The notes: a model not told the origin generated them from the sequence alone. Shown: positions 26,878 through 35,802, counted from the stretch's first letter. The stretch: DNA of 64,000 bases from Alteromonas sp. CI.11.F.A3 (GCF_032925565.1 NZ_CP136708.1:2294001-2358000); one strand, 5' to 3'. Made by a program: numbers and translations.

Positions 26878-27501
26878 GTGCCCCAACTGATAGGACAACA
26901 CGACAAAGTTATAATCTCATGCACTGATGTTGAAGAAGATGGCTATATTTCGAGTACTTCTGAAAATATCACTATTGAAGAGTTGATTGATGATAATGTC
27001 GTAAAAGTAACGATATACACTTTCTCAGATAACAAGGGTATGATTGTTGTTGAGCGCCACGGTATTTCAATTGCTAATTTTAATTTCGATGTACTCTCTG
27101 CTCAGCATACACTAGTTCAAGCATTTATGCTTCAGAACAGGGCCGTCGCTCAAATCACCAGCGCTTTAGTAAATGACGCCTTCCGCGGTTATGGTATATC
27201 ACGCGCTTGCTACTCATTACTAAGTCGCCAATATGTTGTTTGTTCAGATGAAAAGCAAACCCTCGATGGTGCTGCTTTGTGGTATTTTAATATTCCGAAA
27301 ATTGACGGTATCACAATGCATATTGTCTATCGATACGATAAACCAGATTACATGATTGATGAATGGGCAAGCCAAAAAGCTTGGTCTGGCGACAATGCCT
27401 TAGTGAATTTCGCGCTAGATAGCGGAATTCCTGCTACTTGTGATGAAGATCACAGTAAGACTGTTTTCGTTGCAGTACCAAACTTTTACCCTTTCAGTTA
27501 G
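26878..27501 (+). CDS. Possible GNAT-fold acetyltransferase-like protein
   Basis: The 207-residue protein contains NDAFRGYGISRACYSLLSRQYVVCSDEKQTLDGAALWYF (about residues 101-138). This resembles the pattern of phage-type GNAT proteins, where an RGxGI/A loop binds acetyl-CoA and a DxxQSxGGxxLW segment follows. The GTG start at 26878 is the only suitable in-frame start; a nearby ATG is out of frame. The acetyltransferase call is tentative because the rest of the protein is divergent. It lies at the integrase end of the element, convergent with the integrase. Confidence 0.45.
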   Translation: MPQLIGQHDKVIISCTDVEEDGYISSTSENITIEELIDDNVVKVTIYTFSDNKGMIVVERHGISIANFNFDVLSAQHTLVQAFMLQNRAVAQITSALVNDAFRGYGISRACYSLLSRQYVVCSDEKQTLDGAALWYFNIPKIDGITMHIVYRYDKPDYMIDEWASQKAWSGDNALVNFALDSGIPATCDEDHSKTVFVAVPNFYPFS

Positions 27502-27574
27502 GATTGGATTCTAGTTCGCGTTGCATTGAGCTCAGCTTCCTCATTATCAGTTCAGTCCCTTCTCTTAGTAGTCC

Positions 27575-27676
27575 TCATTGATGTTCAGAGCGCGTGTGTG
27601 AATTAGCTGATGCATTTACTAACGAAGCAATTAATTCTATTTCGTCAACTTGATTTATGAGCTCTATTTTAGTCAT
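27575..27676 (-). CDS. 33-residue microprotein
   Basis: The ATG at 27676 (minus strand) follows a strong GAGGGGG ribosome site 6 bases away and encodes MTKIELINQVDEIELIASLV and 13 more residues, acidic and helical. It lies 88 bases downstream of the integrase stop on the same strand. Support is the ribosome site only. It is too short to be an ordinary excisionase. Confidence 0.3.
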   Translation of the reverse strand: MTKIELINQVDEIELIASLVNASANSHTRSEHQ

Positions 27677-27764
27677 GTAATCCCCCTCGCTGTCAGAGGA
27701 ATTACTATAGACTATGTAGACGCATAGTCGATACTGTACGCAGGGATAGTTAAGTACGAAGACC

Positions 27765-29408
27765 CTAAACGCCAGAGTACTTTTGCCTCTTGATGAACCT
27801 TTCATAAGATACATTTTTCCAATCAAAGCCAAAGTCGATGGCATCAATGTATTTCTTTATGTAAGGGAGGCTGTAGCTGCCGTGGTTGTAAGTTTGAGCG
27901 CGCACGCTGTCATCACTATGTCCTGTAACATAATAGCTCTCATCGCGCCTCAGGGGGCTCCCATCGATTTGTGTTTTATCGAGCAGAGAAACAAAGGTGT
28001 GCCTAAACGAATGAAACGCTAAGGGAGTGCCTCTGTCATTTTTTCGAGGTACGTTGGCGTACTCAACGAAGAATTCGTTGTACCATCGAGAAACCATATT
28101 GCCTTGACCTTTAGTCGAGCTTAGTTTTAAGTCTCCGAACAGTAAACCTGTCTTTTTCCGGCCGATAAATTCAACTAGGCCGGCATTTAAAACCGCTTCA
28201 GCGATTGGTATGTTTCGAATTGAATCTGATGTTTTTTTAGACTTTGATACCCCTTCATCTTTAAGGGCTGGCGTTTTCCAAACATCATTGACTGAAAACA
28301 CGAGTACGCCGTCAACAGTAGTTATATCCTGAACTTCGAGGCAGGCGATTTCCGATATGCGCATCCCCGAGTGTGTCGCAATGAGAGGGGCCCAAAAGTG
28401 GAAGCTTTTTGGCATCTCGCGAAAGCGCTTTTCATTCGTATAAATGTAGCTTTCAAAAATCTTCTTTATATGAAGTGATTCATACATGCCTCGTGTTTCT
28501 TTGACCTTGCTACCCTTTGATATAGCAACCTTGAGATGCTTTGAGTAGTCCAAATCGACAAAGTGGCGTTCATGTAACCAGGTTAGAAACCCCCTTATGT
28601 CTGAAAAGTGCTTTTCAAGCCCTCCAGTCGAAAGGGGAGTTCCAGTTGAGCGTTTGGCAGCTTCAGCCCACCAAGCTGAAATCTCATCTGCCTTCTCTAG
28701 ATTGACTTTGAGTCGTTCTTTACCAATATTCTTAGGTAATGATTTAAGAGTGTTAAAATAGCGCTCTATTGACCTGCTATCCAAAGATGTCGACATTGTT
28801 TCGAAACCGACTATCTCCGCAAACCGAGTAAAGTTTGATAATGCTTGCTTTGTCGTTCTATCGCCCCAGGTGCTCTCTTTATATGCGCAATAGCCGTCTA
28901 TAAGCTCACCGAGAGAGCGAGAGTTGGTTGGCTTAGGAGTTGAGCTAGGATTTGCCGAAGCCCCTGTGGCTAGAGCTGAGAGCAAAGTATTCTCTTTGTC
29001 TTTAGAAAGACGCAATTCGAGCTCTAACCGTTGAACCTTTTCTTCAAGTTGTTCAGTAGATTTGAATACATCGTCGACTTTATTGTCCAATCTTCGCTGT
29101 CTGATGGGGGCCATCCACTTAACAATCGAGGGGTCGGTCTTCGCTTCTACAACCTTCTCTATCATTTCTTTTAGAGTGTCTTTAAGTTGAGTGATTTCTG
29201 AGTCATTCATATGTTTATTAATTCTAAATTCTGCCAGCATGGAGCTCGCCGAGGGCATAACTGCACAGTAGCGTTCGAATGCGAGAGCGTACTCTTTGGT
29301 TTTTAATGAGAATTGAAGTTGAAAATGTCCCTGCTTTGCTTTTGTCAATATACTAAAGCGCAAACAGTAAACACCAAATCTGTTCTTATATAGATAACGG
29401 TTTTTCAT
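27765..29408 (-). CDS. Tyrosine recombinase (island integrase)
   Basis: From the ATG at 29408 the protein has 547 residues; the frame extends 15 codons further upstream, but MKNRYLYKNRFGVYCLRF is the usual beginning of this integrase group. The C-terminal catalytic domain has the arginine in SGMRISEIACLE, HSFRHTF (His and Arg) and GHSDDSVRAQTYNHG with the nucleophilic tyrosine. A coiled-coil stretch lies about residues 110-140 and a SAM-like core-binding domain follows. It sits 86 bases from the ssrA-side attachment repeat, as expected for the enzyme that inserted the element. The paired TCGTGACAC boxes overlap its leader, so binding there could also control its own expression. Confidence 0.95.
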   Translation of the reverse strand: MKNRYLYKNRFGVYCLRFSILTKAKQGHFQLQFSLKTKEYALAFERYCAVMPSASSMLAEFRINKHMNDSEITQLKDTLKEMIEKVVEAKTDPSIVKWMAPIRQRRLDNKVDDVFKSTEQLEEKVQRLELELRLSKDKENTLLSALATGASANPSSTPKPTNSRSLGELIDGYCAYKESTWGDRTTKQALSNFTRFAEIVGFETMSTSLDSRSIERYFNTLKSLPKNIGKERLKVNLEKADEISAWWAEAAKRSTGTPLSTGGLEKHFSDIRGFLTWLHERHFVDLDYSKHLKVAISKGSKVKETRGMYESLHIKKIFESYIYTNEKRFREMPKSFHFWAPLIATHSGMRISEIACLEVQDITTVDGVLVFSVNDVWKTPALKDEGVSKSKKTSDSIRNIPIAEAVLNAGLVEFIGRKKTGLLFGDLKLSSTKGQGNMVSRWYNEFFVEYANVPRKNDRGTPLAFHSFRHTFVSLLDKTQIDGSPLRRDESYYVTGHSDDSVRAQTYNHGSYSLPYIKKYIDAIDFGFDWKNVSYERFIKRQKYSGV

Positions 29409-29409
29409 T

Positions 29410-29431
29410 TCGTGACACCAAATCGTGACAC
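29410..29431. promoter_or_regulatory. Right paired TCGTGACAC boxes (candidate integrase arm sites)
   Basis: TCGTGACAC occurs at 29410-29418 and again at 29423-29431, 13 bases apart, 63 bases inside the right attachment repeat and immediately upstream of the integrase start. The left end of the element has a matching pair. Confidence 0.6.
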
Positions 29432-29451
29432 ACCGTTTTAGCAACACAAAC

Positions 29452-29490
29452 AAAAAAGGTGCAAATCATTGTTTTAAAACGATTTGCACC
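29452..29490 (-). terminator. Element-supplied terminator for ssrA
   Basis: Read on the minus strand, GGTGCAAATC, a 13-base loop and GATTTGCACC are followed by six Ts. It lies 8 bases past the tmRNA 3' end, inside the element, and so replaces the original terminator now at 16391-16412. Confidence 0.8.
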
Positions 29491-29493
29491 TCT

Positions 29494-29514
29494 GAATTGG
29501 TGGAGCTGGCGGGA
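29494..29514. repeat. Right attachment site (21-bp direct repeat) in the tmRNA 3' end
   Basis: Identical to 16418-16438. Bases 29498-29514 are the last 17 of the mature tmRNA, so the gene stays complete with the element in place. Confidence 0.9.
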
Positions 29515-29855
29515 TTTGAACCCGCGTCCAGAAAATGTCTACCTTTGGTACTACATGCTTAGTTTGTCTTTTCTTTAACTACTTTAGACCCCGACAAACA
29601 GGGTTCTTGGTAGCTGTCCCGATACTATTTCGCGGTTCAACCTCAGGAGAGTTTCCCTCGCTAGTTTGCTTGGATGACCTTCCGAATCCACGCTAGCAAA
29701 CAAAGCTGTGGTGGAAGGGCCTATACCGGTTATTAAGCGGCTAGTGCGTAGTTTTCGTCGTTTGCGACTATTTGTATGCGGCTTTTTTAAGAGGCCAGCC
29801 GCACCTCTGCATGCACCTCCGGCTTCCAAGATCCTGTCGAATCCTAATCAGCCCC
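29498..29855 (-). ncRNA. ssrA: Transfer-messenger RNA (tmRNA)
   Basis: The 5' end reads GGGGCTGATTAGGATTCGAC, and the 3' end is the alanine-tRNA-like arm closing in CCA, with the TTCAAATCC T-loop. The tag frame (29733-29765) encodes ANDENYALAA and a stop, the same tag as in Escherichia coli. Length is about 358 bases. With SmpB (encoded 1.5 kb upstream on the same strand) it rescues stalled ribosomes and tags their products for proteolysis. A likely -10 box, TATACT on the minus strand, lies at 29870-29875, so the transcript probably starts a few bases before the mature 5' end. The 3' end hosts an integrative element yet remains intact. Confidence 0.97.
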
Positions 29856-29869
29856 GAGTGTGAAAGCGC

Positions 29870-29875
29870 AGTATA
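29870..29875 (-). promoter_or_regulatory. Probable -10 box of ssrA
   Basis: TATACT on the minus strand, 14 bases before the mature 5' end. No good -35 box was seen at the usual distance. Confidence 0.45.
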
Positions 29876-29985
29876 ACATAACTAGCTTGCGGTTAAATGA
29901 TTTCTTTATATTTTGCTTTCAAAAGATGCATTTATCGTCAATAAGCATTAAAGTGTACCGGCTTAAAATTACATTTGAAGTGCTA

Positions 29986-31302
29986 ATGTCATCTGACTCA
30001 ATAATTTATACGCCTTATACCTTACCTTGCGGGGTAGTGGTACGTAATCGCCTTGTAAAAGCAGCGATGGAAGAGAACATGTCGAGTGCTGGCAGTCTAC
30101 CTGGCAGTGCCTTATACACCCTTTATCGATATTGGGCGCATGGCAACTTGGGCATGGTCATTACGGGTAACGTTATGGTCGATCGTGAATCGATGACGGG
30201 CCCGGGCGGCGTTGTGCTAGACAAAGGTTCTCCCTTAGAACCTTTCGAGCGCTGGTCTAAAATTATCAAATCAAATGGCGCGCTGGCGGTGATGCAAATT
30301 AACCATCCTGGTCGTCAGGTATTTAAAGCCATGCAAGGCAAAGCAATTGCGCCTTCAGCCGTGCCGCTTGATATGGGTAAGCACTCGAAATTGTTTGCCG
30401 TTCCAAAAGAAATGACCTGCCAAGACATTCACGATGTCTGCAAACGCTTTGTTGAAACCGCAGTGCAAGCCCAAAAGGCGGGGTTTGATGGCGTGGAAAT
30501 TCATGCAGCGCACGGTTATTTACTTACTCAGTTTTTATCGCCGCTTACTAATCAGCGACAAGACGAGTGGGGCGGTTCCATTATTAACCGTGCCCGTTTA
30601 CTGATTAATATTGTTAGCCAAATACGCGCAGTATGCCCAAGTGGCTTTATTGTTATGGTTAAACTTAATTCTGCTGACTTTCAGCGAAATGGGTTTAGTT
30701 TTGATGATGCCTGTGAAGTGGTCCGTCGGTTAGAAGCGTTAAGAGTGGATGTAGTGGAATTATCCGGCGGAAGCTACGAAGCGCCTGCTATGCAAGGGCA
30801 AACTCGAGACGATACTACCCTTGCACGTGAAGCGTATTTCCTTGAATTTGCGCACACGCTTGAAACTAAAACCGATATTCCGTTAATGACAACGGGCGGT
30901 ATTAAGCGAGCTGAAGTTGCCGAAAAAGTCATTCAACAAGGTTGTTCATTGGTGGGGTTAGCCAGTGCTTTGGCTATTACGCCTGATTTAGCCAAAAAGT
31001 GGCAGCAAGAATGGCGTTATTCGGGTGTTATTCCGCATTGTACGTGGAAAGATAAATCGTTAGCCAGCTTGGCAAATATGGCCATGGTTCGCCGTCAGCT
31101 TAGGCGCTTAGGTAATAACTTAACGACCTTACGTTCGCCATCGCCATTGTGGAGTTTGGTACTTGATATGATGCACCGCAAATCGATGACCAAGCGTGAC
31201 GTTAATGCTAAAAACGGCAGTGTACAGCTTACCAATCAGACAGGTAGCAGTGGTAAAACCGTTAGCTCTAGTCATGTTAAGGCAAACCAACTCAACAAAT
31301 AA
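29986..31302 (+). CDS. Flavin oxidoreductase, old-yellow-enzyme family
   Basis: From the ATG at 29986 (MSSDSIIYTPYTLP) the protein has 438 residues; earlier in-frame starts add 42 residues that do not resemble the family. The TIM-barrel shows AVMQINHPGRQ and the catalytic-type pair in GVEIHAAHGYLLTQFLSP, then NQRQDEWGGS and a phosphate-binding MTTGGIK. These FMN enzymes reduce activated double bonds with NAD(P)H. There is no fused iron-sulfur or FAD domain, so it is not a full 2,4-dienoyl-CoA reductase. It lies between ssrA and smpB, convergent with smpB, with a shared terminator. Confidence 0.85.
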   Translation: MSSDSIIYTPYTLPCGVVVRNRLVKAAMEENMSSAGSLPGSALYTLYRYWAHGNLGMVITGNVMVDRESMTGPGGVVLDKGSPLEPFERWSKIIKSNGALAVMQINHPGRQVFKAMQGKAIAPSAVPLDMGKHSKLFAVPKEMTCQDIHDVCKRFVETAVQAQKAGFDGVEIHAAHGYLLTQFLSPLTNQRQDEWGGSIINRARLLINIVSQIRAVCPSGFIVMVKLNSADFQRNGFSFDDACEVVRRLEALRVDVVELSGGSYEAPAMQGQTRDDTTLAREAYFLEFAHTLETKTDIPLMTTGGIKRAEVAEKVIQQGCSLVGLASALAITPDLAKKWQQEWRYSGVIPHCTWKDKSLASLANMAMVRRQLRRLGNNLTTLRSPSPLWSLVLDMMHRKSMTKRDVNAKNGSVQLTNQTGSSGKTVSSSHVKANQLNK

Positions 31303-31318
31303 CGTGCAGCTTAAAGTA

Positions 31319-31347
31319 AAACACAGCGTTAAACGCTGTGTTTCATC
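31319..31347. terminator. Bidirectional terminator hairpin
   Basis: AAACACAGCGTT at 31319-31330 pairs with AACGCTGTGTTT at 31332-31343 (the real loop must open a few pairs). It overlaps the end of smpB and follows the oxidoreductase gene. Confidence 0.6.
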
Positions 31348-31808
31348 ATTCTTTCTTTCTGACGCTGCCAGTCTTGATCTTTCAATGAGTCTCGTTTGTC
31401 TCGTTCATGCTTACCTTTGGCAAGATTGATTTCTAACTTAACCCAGCATTTCTTCCAATACATGGCAGTGGCCACAATAGAGTAACCTTGTCGGTCTCTT
31501 GCGCCCATTAATCGGTCTAGTTCGCGTTTTTTCAATAATAATTTACGCGCACGTTCGGGTTCACACACAACGTGAGTAGATGCTTGGTTTAACGGGCTAA
31601 TGCGACAACCTACCAAATACGCTTCGGCATTTTGAATAATCACATAGCAATCGGAAATGTTAACTTTACCTGAGCGAATACTTTTAATTTCCCAGCCTTG
31701 AAGCTGAATACCGGCTTCAAATTTGTCCTCTAGGAAATAGTCGTGACGCGCCTTCTTGTTTTGCGCGATAGTACCTGTGGTGTTTTTGTTGGCTTTATTC
31801 TTTTTCAT
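31329..31808 (-). CDS. smpB: SsrA-binding protein
   Basis: The 159-residue protein has the full SmpB pattern: [20 protein letters not shown] near the start, [25 protein letters not shown], and a basic C-terminal tail ending ERMMKHSV that enters the ribosomal mRNA channel. It binds tmRNA and is needed for trans-translation. Its partner ssrA lies 1.5 kb downstream on the same strand, separated by one gene on the other strand. Confidence 0.97.
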   Translation of the reverse strand: MKKNKANKNTTGTIAQNKKARHDYFLEDKFEAGIQLQGWEIKSIRSGKVNISDCYVIIQNAEAYLVGCRISPLNQASTHVVCEPERARKLLLKKRELDRLMGARDRQGYSIVATAMYWKKCWVKLEINLAKGKHERDKRDSLKDQDWQRQKERMMKHSV

Positions 31809-32005
31809 GCTCGCTATTATACTGATTGCTGTATGAATGTCTGTATACCCATCACAATATTTATTAGTTCATTTACTAATATTTAGTGTTCACTCTAGCG
31901 CTCACCCAATACGCGAGGGTAATGTTACCTTACACAACAATGTGGGGGCGAAACGGAAAAAGCGAAGATGAGAGAAGGGGTTTTTCTGTGGTATTTTTTC
32001 TATGG

Positions 32006-32011
32006 TATAAT
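32006..32011 (+). promoter_or_regulatory. -10 box for ratA-rnfH
   Basis: A perfect TATAAT 31 bases before the chosen ratA start. The expected -35 region is T-rich and weak. Confidence 0.5.
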
Positions 32012-32041
32012 GCGCCTTTCGATATTTATATAGTGAAGTAC

Positions 32042-32473
32042 ATGGCGAGTATACAACGCAGTGCATTGGTAGCACACAGCGCCCAGGCTATGTTCGACTT
32101 GGTAAACGACGTTGCGGCCTATCCGCAGTTTCTGCCAGGTTGTCGAGACAGCAAGGTTTTAGAAGCATCTGGCGAAAACATGAAAGCCTCATTGCTAGTG
32201 GCAAAAGCAGGCATTAAACAATGGTTCACTACCCATAACGAACTTGAACCAGGTAAGCGTATTGATATGCAGCTTGTCGATGGGCCATTTCGCTATTTAA
32301 CCGGCGGATGGACATTTTCTGCGTTATCCGACGAAGCTTGCAAAATAGAGCTAAACCTAGAGTTTGAATTTACCAACAAGTTAGTAGAAATGGCGTTTGG
32401 CAAAATCTTCAATAATTTGGCAGCGAATATGGTTGTTGCGTTTACCGAACGTGCTAGGAGTGTTTACGCGTGA
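32042..32473 (+). CDS. ratA: RatA-type START-domain protein
   Basis: The ATG at 32042 gives 143 residues, the size of RatA, and starts [23 protein letters not shown]. Earlier in-frame starts run through the promoter and are rejected. The sequence [10 protein letters not shown] and the [12 protein letters not shown] block mark the coenzyme-Q-binding/START fold. In E. coli RatA is described as a toxin that blocks 70S ribosome formation; homologs (Coq10-like) are also linked to ubiquinone. It overlaps the rnfH start by four bases. Confidence 0.9.
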   Translation: MASIQRSALVAHSAQAMFDLVNDVAAYPQFLPGCRDSKVLEASGENMKASLLVAKAGIKQWFTTHNELEPGKRIDMQLVDGPFRYLTGGWTFSALSDEACKIELNLEFEFTNKLVEMAFGKIFNNLAANMVVAFTERARSVYA

Positions 32474-32841
32474 GTGAAGGCTTAATGAATATTGAAGTGG
32501 CTTATGCACTTCCTACTAAGCAATCTTTGGTTGATGTGGCGATAAAAGAAGGCGCAACCGTAGAAGAGGTAATTCAAGCGTCGAACCTGCTTAACGAGTA
32601 CCCAGATATTGATTTATCAAGTACCAAGGTGGGCATATGGAGCAGGGTAGTTAAGTTACGTGATACTGTAAAAGCTGGCGACCGAATCGAAATATACCGC
32701 CCGCTTATTGCCGACCCGAAAGAAATAAGAAAACGCCGTGCCGAGAAAGCCAAAGAAGAAGGCCGCGCCGATAAAGTTACTGGTGGCCGGGTAAACCCAT
32801 TGAAAGCTGCTGACAAACAAACAGGTAAGCAATCTGTCTAA
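32470..32841 (+). CDS. rnfH: RnfH/RatB family protein
   Basis: The 123-residue protein has the UPF0125 ubiquitin-like fold pattern: [12 protein letters not shown] start, EGATVEEVI, then [10 protein letters not shown] and [24 protein letters not shown], a nearly universal signature. The GTG start sits inside the ratA stop region (GTGA overlap). A basic tail of about 40 residues follows. The gene pair ratA-rnfH is widely conserved next to smpB. The molecular function is unsettled. Confidence 0.9.
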   Translation: MSEGLMNIEVAYALPTKQSLVDVAIKEGATVEEVIQASNLLNEYPDIDLSSTKVGIWSRVVKLRDTVKAGDRIEIYRPLIADPKEIRKRRAEKAKEEGRADKVTGGRVNPLKAADKQTGKQSV

Positions 32842-32920
32842 AACCTTGGTTCAAAGCTCGCTTAATGCTCGTTACATTGATGCTTCGCGCTCTCACTGAA
32901 AAGCTTTTATAAGTACAAAA

Positions 32921-32953
32921 AAACAGCCAGCATAAGCTGGCTGTTTTGTTTTA
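32921..32953. terminator. Strong bidirectional terminator
   Basis: AAACAGCCAGC pairs with GCTGGCTGTTT around ATAA, with A-rich sequence before and T-rich after. It serves rnfH on one strand and marR on the other. Confidence 0.85.
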
Positions 32954-33020
32954 TTTTTTCTAGTTTCGTTTTGTCGTAAGCACTGCTTAAGACAATTTAC
33001 GCAAACAGTATTCACTACAC

Positions 33021-33500
33021 TTAGCTAGGTTTTTCCGAAATACTACCAAGCTCAAGGAACGGTGAAGCATCAATATCTTCAGCATCCATCATGCTTGCAA
33101 TTCGCTGAACGGTAGCCACCATTTGGCTTTGTTCCCACTCTTTTAGTTGCGAAAAGCGCTCTACGAAGTGTTCTTGCAGTGGGCGAGGGGCATCAATGAC
33201 TGCCACTTTTCCTTTTTCAGTAAGGAAAACGCCTACTTTACGCTTATCTTGCGTACTTCGGATACGGGTTGCTAAATCTCTGCCTTCAAGGCGATCAAGA
33301 ATATTAGTAATGGTGGCAGGGCTTAGATTTATGTTTTCAGCGATTTCTCGCACCATAATTCCAGGCTTCTCCTGAATATTTTGCATTACTAACAGTTGCG
33401 GGCCTGTTAGCCCAACATGCTTGCTCAATTGTTTGCTGCGTAAATCCACGGCGCGGATCACGCGCCGTAGTGCAACCAACAATTCTTCTTCTTTTCGCAT
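33021..33500 (-). CDS. MarR-family transcriptional regulator
   Basis: The 159-residue protein has the winged helix-turn-helix core: GLTGPQLLVMQNIQEKPGIMVREIAENINLSPATITNILDRLEGRDLATRIRS, with the wing in STQDKRKVGVFLTEKG. The gene lies 34 bases downstream of betT on the same strand. Control of the choline transporter is possible; MarR-type proteins control osmoprotectant genes in other marine bacteria. The ligand is unknown. Confidence 0.9.
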   Translation of the reverse strand: MRKEEELLVALRRVIRAVDLRSKQLSKHVGLTGPQLLVMQNIQEKPGIMVREIAENINLSPATITNILDRLEGRDLATRIRSTQDKRKVGVFLTEKGKVAVIDAPRPLQEHFVERFSQLKEWEQSQMVATVQRIASMMDAEDIDASPFLELGSISEKPS

Positions 33501-33534
33501 TTTATTCCTAATAAATCTGCAACCCTAACCCAAG

Positions 33535-35505
33535 CTACTTAAGCAAATGGATAAAGTGTTGATGCTTTTGAAACTGATCAATTACGTCATTAATAACTGA
33601 GATTTTCGACCATCCCATAATGTCGTAGTTTTGACCACCTTCACTTAAATGAACTTCTGCGCGATAGTACGTGGGCTTCTCGCCTTCGTCTACCTCTTGT
33701 AGCTCACTTGGGCCAAATTCTGGTTGATGAGTGGCTGATGGGTACACTGCGTATACAAAATCAGGGTCGCTACCCATGGTTACCGTTAACATAAGTGATT
33801 CATCGGTTTCATCAATCAAAATTTCAAATTGCTGAGTTTCGAACTCTTTACCTACTTCCGACATAGCAGGCTTAACAATTTTTTGCATATAGCGTCTGAC
33901 GGCATTCTCATCTGGGAAAGTCACAATATTTTCTAATCGGTCTTTCCAGTTTTTATCGCCATCGTTGTGCTGCGGTGTACCTGCAAGCACTTGTAAGCTT
34001 TCTCGCTTGTACGCTTCAACTCGTAGTGCTTTTAGTAAGCCCGCAATGGCGATAAGCAGCACTATTGCGAAGGGCAGCGCCGAAGCAATGGTCATGGTTT
34101 GAAGTGCCCCCAAACCACCAGCATAAAGCAGAACCGCACTGACTACACCTACACCAACGGCCCAGTAAATTCGTTGCCACAATGGTGTGTCGTTTCTACC
34201 GTGCGAACACAGCATGTCTACAACCATAGCACCGGAATCACAAGATGTAACAAAAAACACGATGACCATTATGACGGCAATAAAGCTTAATATCGACGAG
34301 AACGGGAATTGCTCTAAGAACACGAATAGGGCGACAGCACTATCCTCGTTAACCATGGTGGCTAATATATCCTTACCATGCACTAACACTTGGTCGATGG
34401 CGCCATTACCGAATACGGTCATCCAGAAAAGCGTAAAAGCAGAGGGGATAAGTAATACACCCATGATGAACTCACGAATGCTACGGCCGTATGATATACG
34501 TGCAATGAATAAACCTACGAAAGGTGCCCACGCTAACCACCAGCCCCAATAGAAGATGGTCCAGCCACCAATCCAATCGGTTTTGTCATAGGCGAATAAG
34601 TTGAAGGTATTTCTAACTAAGTCAGATAGGTAAGCCCCCGTATTTTGCATGTAGGCTTGAAGTAAGAATACGGTTGGCCCCAATACTAGAACAATAAGAA
34701 GCAGCAAGATGGCTAAAACCATGTTGGTTTCAGACAAAATACGAATACCTTTATCTAACCCAGTCGCAACCGAAATAACCGCTAGGCCAATTACGCCAGC
34801 CATTATTAATATTTGAACGGTGGTATTTGAAGGTAAGCCAAATAAATAGTTAAAGCCTGCATTAACTTGTGATGCACCTAGCCCGAGTGACGTTGAAACA
34901 CCGAACACGGTAGAGGTGACGGCAAAGATGTCCACAACGTGACCAGGCCAACCGTAAATCCTATCACCAATCAACGGGTACAGTGCAGAACGTAGTGTTA
35001 GCGGTAAGTTTTGACGATATGAAAAATAGGCCAATATCAAAGCCACTACAGCATAAATTGCCCATGCATGGACACCCCAATGGAAAAAGGTGGTTTTCAT
35101 GGCTTCTCGCACTGCATCAATACTTTCCGCTTGTGCAGTTGGCGGTGCAAGAAAATGCATTAACGGTTCGGCTACCCCGAAAAACATAAGTCCAATACCC
35201 ATACCTGCAGCAAACAGCATAGATAACCAAGTAGTGAACTTAAATTCAGGTACGGCATGGTCGGGGCCCAGCTTAATCTCGCCATAACGAGACATGCCAA
35301 GATAAACCACAAACAACAAAACAATTGCTACCGTCAGTACGTAGAACCAACTGCCATTCGTCACTATGACGTCTTGAATAGTTTTGAAAAGTGAATCGGC
35401 GGTTTTAGGCAAGGCTGCTGCAAAAATGAGCAGGCAAGCTATAATTATGGAAGACGTGTAAAACACGGGTTTATTTAAGGGTGATGTGTTCTCAGTTTCG
35501 CTCAC
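33535..35505 (-). CDS. betT: BetT-type high-affinity choline transporter (BCCT family)
   Basis: The protein has 12 membrane helices with the BCCT hallmarks AAGMGIGLMFFGVAEPL and WGWWLAWAPFVGLFIARIS. A C-terminal cytoplasmic domain of about 150 residues ends with FQKHQHFIHLLK, closely like the ERHLNFIHLH end of E. coli BetT. The GTG at 35505 gives 656 residues and an N terminus (VSETENTSPLNKPVFYTS) that matches BetT; an ATG at 35574 would add 23 residues without a ribosome site. It probably imports choline by proton or sodium symport for BetA/BetB. It is some 28 kb from betBA, which have their own shorter BCCT-like neighbour. Confidence 0.88.
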   Translation of the reverse strand: MSETENTSPLNKPVFYTSSIIIACLLIFAAALPKTADSLFKTIQDVIVTNGSWFYVLTVAIVLLFVVYLGMSRYGEIKLGPDHAVPEFKFTTWLSMLFAAGMGIGLMFFGVAEPLMHFLAPPTAQAESIDAVREAMKTTFFHWGVHAWAIYAVVALILAYFSYRQNLPLTLRSALYPLIGDRIYGWPGHVVDIFAVTSTVFGVSTSLGLGASQVNAGFNYLFGLPSNTTVQILIMAGVIGLAVISVATGLDKGIRILSETNMVLAILLLLIVLVLGPTVFLLQAYMQNTGAYLSDLVRNTFNLFAYDKTDWIGGWTIFYWGWWLAWAPFVGLFIARISYGRSIREFIMGVLLIPSAFTLFWMTVFGNGAIDQVLVHGKDILATMVNEDSAVALFVFLEQFPFSSILSFIAVIMVIVFFVTSCDSGAMVVDMLCSHGRNDTPLWQRIYWAVGVGVVSAVLLYAGGLGALQTMTIASALPFAIVLLIAIAGLLKALRVEAYKRESLQVLAGTPQHNDGDKNWKDRLENIVTFPDENAVRRYMQKIVKPAMSEVGKEFETQQFEILIDETDESLMLTVTMGSDPDFVYAVYPSATHQPEFGPSELQEVDEGEKPTYYRAEVHLSEGGQNYDIMGWSKISVINDVIDQFQKHQHFIHLLK

Positions 35506-35733
35506 GCTAGTATCAGTCCTTTCTCTTATCTGTCGACTTAGAGTTGTTACGTCGAAATATACAGCATGGAACAACTTTTATAAACTTTGATTGTAATTAT
35601 TAGAACTGATTCTTTAATTGATTGGTGTTTTTATAATTTCACGTTATTAAACGGGGGGAAACTAAAGTATAAGTGATTAAATAATCGTTAGAGTAGAAAT
35701 TAATCACCGTTTGTGGGTTAATATAAATGATAT

Positions 35734-35768
35734 CTTTGAACAGCATTTTAAATAAACTCAGTTCAAAG
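35734..35768. promoter_or_regulatory. Inverted repeat upstream of the second TonB receptor
   Basis: CTTTGAAC (35734-35741) is inverted as GTTCAAAG (35761-35768), 19 bases apart, just before the receptor ribosome site. It may be an operator or a leader hairpin. Confidence 0.35.
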
Positions 35769-35802
35769 AATAAAAAATCACATAACAGGGAAAACACACA
35801 TT

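Larger units (their letters stand above)
16418..29514. mobile_element. 13.1 kb integrative element in the 3' end of ssrA
   Basis: The element is bounded by a perfect 21-bp direct repeat identical to the last 17 bases of ssrA plus 4 bases beyond. A tyrosine integrase gene lies next to the ssrA-side copy. It carries a regulator pair, a serine recombinase, a putative HUH Rep protein and several nuclease genes, with no recognisable phage structural or conjugation genes. The tmRNA 3' end is a common attachment site for such islands. The cargo is mostly hypothetical and partly decayed, so mobility today is uncertain. Confidence 0.9.

Noticed and set aside
29498..29530. A tRNA gene at the element boundary
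   Set aside because: The tRNA-like T-arm and acceptor belong to the tmRNA 3' end; no anticodon arm exists.
29584..29829. Minus-strand open frame within ssrA
   Set aside because: It is structural RNA sequence of tmRNA, including the tag, and not a separate protein gene.
31886..32041. Longer RatA start
   Set aside because: The added part runs through a TATAAT promoter box and does not match the family.
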